From Deinococcus ruber (GTDB taxonomy: Bacteria; Deinococcota; Deinococci; Deinococcales; Deinococcaceae), in the NCBI RefSeq assembly GCF_014648095.1, contig NZ_BMQL01000014.1:39376-103375 (forward strand): a DNA stretch of 64,000 nucleotides. The letters are read 5' to 3'. The position numbers were made by a program, and so were the translations under genes. Positions 57,436-64,000 of the stretch are shown here, one piece after another. Below the pieces are notes generated by a model that made no database searches, was not told where the DNA came from, and saw nothing but the letters and a program-made list of their open reading frames with translations. The first letter of the stretch is position 1; each line of letters starts with the position of its first letter.

Positions 57436-58554
57436 ATGATCTTCAACTTCACCCGTTCGCGGGCCTGTACGCTGCTGGGCCTCGCGCTGCTGTCCTGTTC
57501 GCCTGCTGCCCAGGCGGCAGACGATTCGCTGGTGTCCAGCCTGAAAGTACCCGCCGGGTTCAAGGTCAGCCTGTATACCGGCGGCCTGAAAAATCCGCGC
57601 CTGATGGCCGTGGCCCCCAACGGCGACCTGTTCGTAAGCGATCAGGGAGCAGGCCGCGTATACGTGTTTCCAGACCGCAACAAGGACGGCAAGCCCGACA
57701 GCCAGCAGACCTTCGCAGACGGCCTGAACCAGCCGCACGGTCTGGCCTTTCACGGCGACTTCCTGTATGTGGCGACCACCGACGCCGTGCTGCGCTTTGC
57801 CTACAGGAGCGGCGACCTGAAGGCGACGGGCGGCCCCAGCAAACTGGTCGATCTGCCGACGGGCGGCGGCCACAGCACCCGCACCGTCGTCTTTGGCCCC
57901 GACAACCGCATGTATGTGGCGTCGGGCAGCAGTTGCAACGTGTGCGAGGAAAGCGATCCCAAACGCGCCTCGGTGTGGGTCTACGACGCCGACGGCAAGA
58001 ACGGCCAGCTGTTCTCCAGCGGGCTTCGCAACGCGGTGGGTCTGGCCTGGAAAGACGGCGTGCTGTACGCCAGCAACAACGGGCGCGACAATCTGGGCGA
58101 CAACATTCCGCCGGAGAGTTTCTACAGGCTCAAGGCGGGCGGCTTCTACGGCTGGCCCTACTGCTACACCCTGAACGGAACCCAGGTCTACGACAAGGAT
58201 TTCGGGCGCAAAACCGCAGCGACCTGCCAGAATGCCACCGCTGCCTTTGCCACCGTCACCGCCCACAGCGCCCCGCTGGGCATCAATTTCTACAGCGGCA
58301 AGGCGTTTCCCGCCGGATATCAGGGCATGCTGTTTGCCGCGCTGCACGGCTCGTGGAACCGCTCGCAGCGCAGCGGTGACAAGGTGGTGATGATCGACCC
58401 TCAGAGCGGCAAGGTCAGCGATTTCGTCACGGGCTTTCTGGACGGACAGACCAGCCGGGGCCGCCCCGCTGGCGTCGTCAGCGCCCCCGACGGCTCGCTG
58501 CTGATTACCGACGACCAGACCGGCAGCATCTACCGCGTCAGCTACGGCAACTGA
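57436..58554 (+). CDS. Exported PQQ-type sugar (sorbosone) dehydrogenase family protein
   Basis: 372 residues. A signal peptide (RACTLLGLALLSCSPAAQA) precedes a six-bladed propeller with repeated PNGDLFVSDQGAGRVYVF, GPDNRMYVASGSSCN, GLRNAVGLAWKDGVLYASNNGRD (shown in part) and GYQGMLFAALHGSWNRS motifs. It matches the L-sorbosone dehydrogenase/PQQ-dependent glucose dehydrogenase family and would oxidise sugars in the cell envelope. Two cysteine pairs (CNVC, and PYCYT with AATC) may form disulfides. Cofactor and substrate are inferred. Confidence 0.86.
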   Translation: MIFNFTRSRACTLLGLALLSCSPAAQAADDSLVSSLKVPAGFKVSLYTGGLKNPRLMAVAPNGDLFVSDQGAGRVYVFPDRNKDGKPDSQQTFADGLNQPHGLAFHGDFLYVATTDAVLRFAYRSGDLKATGGPSKLVDLPTGGGHSTRTVVFGPDNRMYVASGSSCNVCEESDPKRASVWVYDADGKNGQLFSSGLRNAVGLAWKDGVLYASNNGRDNLGDNIPPESFYRLKAGGFYGWPYCYTLNGTQVYDKDFGRKTAATCQNATAAFATVTAHSAPLGINFYSGKAFPAGYQGMLFAALHGSWNRSQRSGDKVVMIDPQSGKVSDFVTGFLDGQTSRGRPAGVVSAPDGSLLITDDQTGSIYRVSYGN

Positions 58555-58658
58555 GTTCTATCGTTGACAGGCACCGTGATCGTTATCAGCGTCAACTCGT
58601 CTTTATCTGGGTGCGGCTGCTTGATGACATTCAAGTGTGCTTTATGTTACGTTAGAGC

Positions 58659-59108
58659 ATGACCTTTCCACCGGCTTCACCTCCGCCTGGATATGTACGC
58701 AGTACGCCTCAACGCCTGAGCTGGGTCACAGTGCCGCTGATTATTCTGCTGGTGCTGCAAATTCTGGGCATCCTGTTCCTGCCGCTGATCCTGCCGTTTC
58801 TCAGCGCCATCCTAAACACTGCTAGCGCCAGCAACGACACCGCCAACAGCCTCTCGCCCAGCGACTTGCACACCATCCTGACGTTTGTTTCGGCGTCGAT
58901 CTGGGTGGTCGAGATCGTTCAGGTCGGTGTGGCGGTGCTGTATTTCTTCACGCTGCGGGCCGTGCAGCAGGGCAAAAACTGGGGCCGCATCGTGGCGATT
59001 GTGATGTTCATTCTAGGCCTGCTGAATTTCCCGGTCGGAACGCTGCTGGGCGTGTTCGGCCTGATCGGAGCCTTCGATCAGGAAGTCGCGGCGTACTGTA
59101 ACCGCTAA
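58659..59108 (+). CDS. Small membrane protein of unknown function
   Basis: 149 residues. A Pro-rich N-terminus ([18 protein letters not shown]) is followed by four helices ([72 protein letters not shown]). The TTACGT box lies 6 nt before the ATG. A weak terminator follows at 59135-59167. No family recognised. Confidence 0.78.
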   Translation: MTFPPASPPPGYVRSTPQRLSWVTVPLIILLVLQILGILFLPLILPFLSAILNTASASNDTANSLSPSDLHTILTFVSASIWVVEIVQVGVAVLYFFTLRAVQQGKNWGRIVAIVMFILGLLNFPVGTLLGVFGLIGAFDQEVAAYCNR

Positions 59109-59134
59109 CACCTGCCCAGCTTTCAACTTCCAGC

Positions 59135-59167
59135 GCCTCCGGTACACCGCCGGGGGCCTGTTTGTTT
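59135..59167 (+). terminator. Terminator after the small membrane protein gene
   Basis: GCCTCCGG 59135-59142 pairs with CCGGGGGC 59150-59157 (one G-T pair), followed by a TTTGTTT tract. Confidence 0.6.
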
Positions 59168-59209
59168 ACTGTGACTCCTGCCGGGGCTGCCCACGCTATG
59201 CTCTCCAGC

Positions 59210-60100
<891 letters not shown>

Positions 60101-60135
60101 AGCAACTTTTCCCGCCCCACTCGGATGGAGGCCAT

Positions 60136-60477
60136 ATGTTGAAAGCAGTTCTGTTGACGCTGGCGTTTGCACTCGAACTGGTGATGCTTGCTGCCGTGGC
60201 GTCGTGGGGCCTGAGAAGCGGAACGACGACTGCCGTGCGGCTGCTGCTCGGCATCGGTGCGCCCGTGGCGTTTGCCGTGGTGTGGGGCCTGTTTATGGCA
60301 CCCCGCGCAGCTTTCCCGCTGGCCGCTCCAGCACACCTGGCCCTCGAACTGCTGCTGTACGGCCTCGCCGCTCTGGGTCTGGCAACCACGTCTCGTCCGG
60401 GGCTGGCCGCGCTGTTTCTGGGGGTTGCCCTTGTCGTGACGCTGCTGGTGCGTGCGCTACGTCTCGATACTCCCTGA
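60136..60477 (+). CDS. YrdB-family (DUF2568) membrane protein
   Basis: 113 residues and four helices. LALELVMLAAVASWG-like start (FALELVMLAAVASWGLRSG), APVAFAVVWGLFMAPRAAFPL (~42-62) and LALELLLYGLAALGL (~68-82) are the DUF2568 pattern. GGAGG lies 4 nt before the ATG. Function unknown; it sits between purU and argF with its own Shine-Dalgarno sequence. Confidence 0.85.
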   Translation: MLKAVLLTLAFALELVMLAAVASWGLRSGTTTAVRLLLGIGAPVAFAVVWGLFMAPRAAFPLAAPAHLALELLLYGLAALGLATTSRPGLAALFLGVALVVTLLVRALRLDTP

Positions 60478-60537
60478 ACCGCCATCTGAACCGCCGCGTC
60501 TGTCCCGCTTTCAGCACTGCATGAACATGCACTGACG

Positions 60538-60554
60538 ATGAATATGTATAATCC
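60538..60554 (+). promoter_or_regulatory. argF -10 region with a possible ArgR box
   Basis: TATAAT (60547-60552) ends 8 nt before the ATG. The overlapping ATGAATATGTATAATCC resembles half to two thirds of an ArgR box (TGAATWWWWATTCA), so arginine repression is possible; the second half is imperfect. Confidence 0.4.
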
Positions 60555-60560
60555 TCGTCT

Positions 60561-61538
<978 letters not shown>

Positions 61539-61576
61539 CGCCCGGCCTGCGGCGACTTTCGGCCCAGCGCCTGCTC

Positions 61577-61596
61577 AGGAGAGAATGAACCCATGA
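61577..61596 (+). promoter_or_regulatory. Shine-Dalgarno with a three-codon ORF overlapping the argC start
   Basis: AGGAG (61577-61581) is followed 3 nt later by ATG AAC CCA TGA (61585-61596). The stop overlaps the argC ATG (ATGA). The distance from AGGAG to the argC ATG itself is 11 nt, so direct initiation is also possible. Confidence 0.4.
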
Positions 61597-62522
61597 GTCT
61601 TCCCCAGATTTTTATCGACGGCGAGGCCGGAACCACGGGCCTTCAGATCCGTTCGCGGCTGGAACACCGCACCGACATCGAACTGCTGAGCATCGACCCG
61701 GCGCGGCGCAAAGACCCACAGGCCCGCAGAGAGCTGCTGAACGCCGCCGACGTGGCGATTCTGTGCCTGCACGACGACCTCGCCCGCGAAGCCGTGGGCC
61801 TGATCGAGAATCCTGCCACGCGCATTCTCGATGCCTCCAGCGCCCACCGCGTCGCGCCCGACTGGACCTACGGCTTTCCGGAACTGACGGCGGGGCAGGA
61901 AGACGCCATCCGCACGGCCCAGCGTGTCAGCAATCCGGGCTGCTACGCCACCGGAGCCATTGCCCTGCTGCGCCCGCTGACCGAGGCTGGGCTGCTGCCA
62001 CCGGCATTTCCAGTCAGCGTGCAGGGGTTTTCCGGGTACAGCGGCGGCGGACGGGCGCTGGTCGATGCCCATGAGGTGCCCGGCACGCCCGAACACCCGA
62101 TGGGCGGCCACTTCAAAAGCTACGGCCTGACGCTCAATCACAAGCATGTGCCGGAAATGCAGCGCTACGGCGGCCTGATCCACCCTCCGATCTTCGCGCC
62201 CAATGTGGGCGACTGGCGACAGGGCATGATCGTGCAGATTCCGCTGCACCTGCGGCAGCTCGGCACCACCGCTCCAGAGCTTCACGCCGCACTGGCACAG
62301 CATTACAGCGGGCGGACATTCGTGCGGGTGCAGCCGATGGAAGGCGCACCGACCATTCTTGATCCGCAGGCGCTGCAAGACACCAACCTGCTCGACCTAT
62401 TTGTGTATGCCAACGACCATGAACAGGCGCTGCTGGTGGCAAGCCTCGACAATCTGGGCAAGGGGGCGAGCGGCGCAGCGGTACAGAATCTGGAGCTGAT
62501 GCTGGAAGGTCTGTCGGCCTGA
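61593..62522 (+). CDS. argC: N-acetyl-gamma-glutamyl-phosphate reductase (type 2)
   Basis: 309 residues, the shorter type-2 [21 protein letters not shown] (~7-23) is the NADP loop, [17 protein letters not shown] (~82-98), the active-site Cys is in [18 protein letters not shown] (~115), and catalytic His in [13 protein letters not shown] (~186). It reduces N-acetylglutamyl phosphate in arginine synthesis. It is co-directional with argF 54 nt upstream and converges on the GGDEF-EAL gene with only 4 bp between. Confidence 0.95.
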   Translation: MSLPQIFIDGEAGTTGLQIRSRLEHRTDIELLSIDPARRKDPQARRELLNAADVAILCLHDDLAREAVGLIENPATRILDASSAHRVAPDWTYGFPELTAGQEDAIRTAQRVSNPGCYATGAIALLRPLTEAGLLPPAFPVSVQGFSGYSGGGRALVDAHEVPGTPEHPMGGHFKSYGLTLNHKHVPEMQRYGGLIHPPIFAPNVGDWRQGMIVQIPLHLRQLGTTAPELHAALAQHYSGRTFVRVQPMEGAPTILDPQALQDTNLLDLFVYANDHEQALLVASLDNLGKGASGAAVQNLELMLEGLSA

Positions 62523-62526
62523 GCGA

Positions 62527-63915
62527 TCAGCCAGCCAGATACGATTCCTGCACGATATCGATGAACTTGGCGGGCAACATGGGTTTTGCCAGCAGATAGC
62601 CCTGGATCGAATGGCACCCCAGTTCGCGCAGGTCTTCCAGCTGCGACAGCACCTCGATGCCTTCAGCTGTGATGGTAAAATCTCCGGTCTTGCCGAGCCT
62701 GACAAGCGACCCGATGATTTCTTTGGTGTACGCCTGATCGATGGCCGAACCCAGCAGGCTATCCACAAAGACCTTATCGATTTTGATACAGGCGATAGGG
62801 AGTTTTTTCAATCTGTCGCAATTGGAATATCCCACGCCAAAGTCGTCAATGATGATATCCAGTCCAGCTCCGTAGATCTCATCCATCACGGCTGCAATAA
62901 TTGGGTTGTTCTGAAGAATAAATGTTTCCGTGATTTCGAGAGCCAGAGAAGAGGGCAGTGCCGACGATTGCTTCAGTATTTCATTCACTCTATCCATGAA
63001 TCCTGGATAGATCAGCTGTGCAACGGAAATATTGACACATATTTTGATATCTGGGACGAGAGCTGACAGAAGACAGCCCTGGTTTAAAATCCACCAACCC
63101 ATCTGAATAATCAGACCCGAGCTTTCAGCCAGAGGAATGAATTGTGCTGGAGAAATACGCCCAAGCTTCTTACTGTTCCATCTCATAAGCATTTCAGCTT
63201 TCAATATCTTACTTCCGGTGCTATCATATATCGGTTGCACTTCATAGTATAATTCATTTCTTTCTATAGCAAGTGCAAGTTCGTGAACTATGTCCTGTTG
63301 CTCTTCTAAGAGCGAATGAACAGATCTATTGTAGATAGCTATATTATTTTTACCACTTTTTTTCACGTTGTACATAGCACTATCTGCATGTTTTATCAGA
63401 TCTTCGCATATTAATCCGTCGTATGGGTACATAGCTATGCCCATACTCGCGGTAACACGCGAAACAGCTTTATCCAGATGATCCAGCGAGTCGATGCGGT
63501 GCAAATCTGACCGAATTCCATTGCATAGCTGAAGCGCACTCTCTACACTGCAATCTGGAAACACGAGCGCAAACTCGTCGCCACTGACTCTCGCAACAAT
63601 ATTTTCTCCATGACAATGTTTACCCAGAAAACCTGAGAAGCTGACTATAAGAGCGTCGCCGCTGATATGACCGAGCGTATCGTTAATTACTTTAAAATTG
63701 TCGATGTCTATTATGACAACAGCGATTTCTCCAGTACCTCGGTTAATATATTCCTGAACAGTACTGTACAGGTTTCTGCGATTTGGAAGACCTGTGAGTG
63801 CATCGGTATTGGCGAGATGCTCCAGTGCATTTATTCTGGCGCTCTGCTTTATGTGAGAATCTTTTCGGGTTATAAATTTTCTGAAGCCAAAAATTGTAGA
63901 CCATGCACTTACCAC
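62527..63915 (-). CDS. GGDEF-EAL cyclic-di-GMP protein, probably truncated at the N-terminus
   Basis: 462 residues from a GTG. GGDEF domain: TDALTGLPNRRNLY (~37-50), IIDIDNFKVINDTLGH (~68-83) and RVSGDEFAL (SGDEF variant, ~109-117); no RxxD inhibitory site precedes it. EAL domain: EMLMRW (~246), VNISVAQL, LEITETFI (~323), IDDFGVGYSN (~352), IKIDKVFV and TAEGIEVLSQLEDLRELGC (shown in part); the metal-binding and catalytic Glu, Asp and Lys are kept, so phosphodiesterase activity is plausible. The DNA is far more AT-rich than the rest of the window. A hydrophobic stretch (ARIVFCLANIVVSAWSTIFGF) continues in frame upstream to a stop at 63991-63993, suggesting loss of a membrane or sensor part. 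Confidence 0.85.
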   Translation of the reverse strand: MVSAWSTIFGFRKFITRKDSHIKQSARINALEHLANTDALTGLPNRRNLYSTVQEYINRGTGEIAVVIIDIDNFKVINDTLGHISGDALIVSFSGFLGKHCHGENIVARVSGDEFALVFPDCSVESALQLCNGIRSDLHRIDSLDHLDKAVSRVTASMGIAMYPYDGLICEDLIKHADSAMYNVKKSGKNNIAIYNRSVHSLLEEQQDIVHELALAIERNELYYEVQPIYDSTGSKILKAEMLMRWNSKKLGRISPAQFIPLAESSGLIIQMGWWILNQGCLLSALVPDIKICVNISVAQLIYPGFMDRVNEILKQSSALPSSLALEITETFILQNNPIIAAVMDEIYGAGLDIIIDDFGVGYSNCDRLKKLPIACIKIDKVFVDSLLGSAIDQAYTKEIIGSLVRLGKTGDFTITAEGIEVLSQLEDLRELGCHSIQGYLLAKPMLPAKFIDIVQESYLAG

Positions 63916-64000
63916 AATATTTGCAAGACAGAAGACAATTCTGGCCGCCTGACAGATTTTATGAAAGAGCGTCCCCGACGTGGGACACTTTCAGGCCGTG
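63916..64000. other. Upstream edge of the GGDEF-EAL gene, possible insertion-element border
   Basis: The in-frame hydrophobic sequence is interrupted by a stop at 63991-63993. The inverted repeat GTCCC 63971-63975 / GGGAC 63982-63986 lies next to it. It could be the end of a mobile element beginning outside the window, or just a promoter region; too little sequence to tell. Confidence 0.25.

Noticed and set aside
58560..58610. TTGACA upstream of the membrane protein at 58659 as its promoter
   Set aside because: No -10 box at 15-19 nt; the TTACGT box next to the ATG fits better. The GTTGAC/GTCAAC inverted repeat there is short and widely spaced.
58555..58640. Half RDRM-like string TTATGTTACG before the gene at 58659
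   Set aside because: Only the first half-site matches; the CATAA half is missing, so it was not called an RDRM.

Overview
The window reads as a piece of a Deinococcus chromosome. The coding DNA is GC-rich. It carries a clear homologue of the Deinococcus-specific ssDNA-binding protein DdrB with a radiation/desiccation response motif (RDRM) in front of it, a futalosine-pathway menaquinone gene (mqnC), a TrmB with a long C-terminal extension, a type-2 argC, and a large number of promoters whose -10 box (TANNNT) lies only 5-8 nt before the start codon, the hallmark of leaderless mRNAs in this genus. Almost the whole window is chromosomal housekeeping DNA; no phage, plasmid module, CRISPR array or intact transposase is visible.

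Layout. 1-1370: phosphonate-type ABC transporter (phnC partial, phnD). 1855-3034: a degenerate SDR protein and nrdR. 3055-6812: a GRIGG-repeat protein, two cyclophilins and purE-purK. 6833-7533: copy 1 of a non-coding element with long terminal inverted repeats. 7579-13157: mqnC, a NYN RNase with plsX, a DUF309 protein, trxA, an ACT-domain protein and mglB-mglA. 13375-19413: a secreted phosphodiester glycosidase and a DUF4129-MoxR-DUF58 operon. 19441-20128: copy 2 of the element. 20160-26732: GidA-related protein with trmB, a K+ channel, a NodB deacetylase, a transglutaminase-like protein and a membrane acyltransferase. 26879-27612: ddrB and tRNA-Lys(CUU). 27780-36833: an MFS/LysR pair, an RBBP9-type hydrolase, lipB-lipA, and fabH-fabD-DinB-fabG. 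37063-46058: exported proteins, a sulfite-oxidase-type enzyme, a TetR/membrane-protein pair, aquaporin, a carboxynorspermidine-dehydrogenase-like enzyme and a LivJ binding protein. 46311-49266: an Rrf2 regulator with a QOR2-type reductase, and a DUF4173 membrane protein. 49378-53496: a tightly coupled four-gene cassette (NAD-dependent dehydratase, metallo-beta-lactamase, F390-synthetase-like adenylating enzyme, ketosynthase III). 53501-62522: map, aroA, purU, argF, argC and small proteins. 62527-63915: an AT-rich GGDEF-EAL gene that looks truncated at its 5' end.

Themes. Lipid and cofactor acylation are well represented: plsX, fabHDG, lipBA and the second KAS III cassette. So are purine (purEK, purU) and arginine (argF, argC) synthesis. 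The most system-like locus without an obvious function is the cassette at 49378-53496. The most striking unexplained DNA is the pair of roughly 700-bp inverted-repeat elements, both sitting between divergent genes. Several regulator-operator pairs can be read directly: RDRM/ddrB, Rrf2/QOR2, TetR/membrane protein, LysR/MFS and a palindrome over the fabH promoter.
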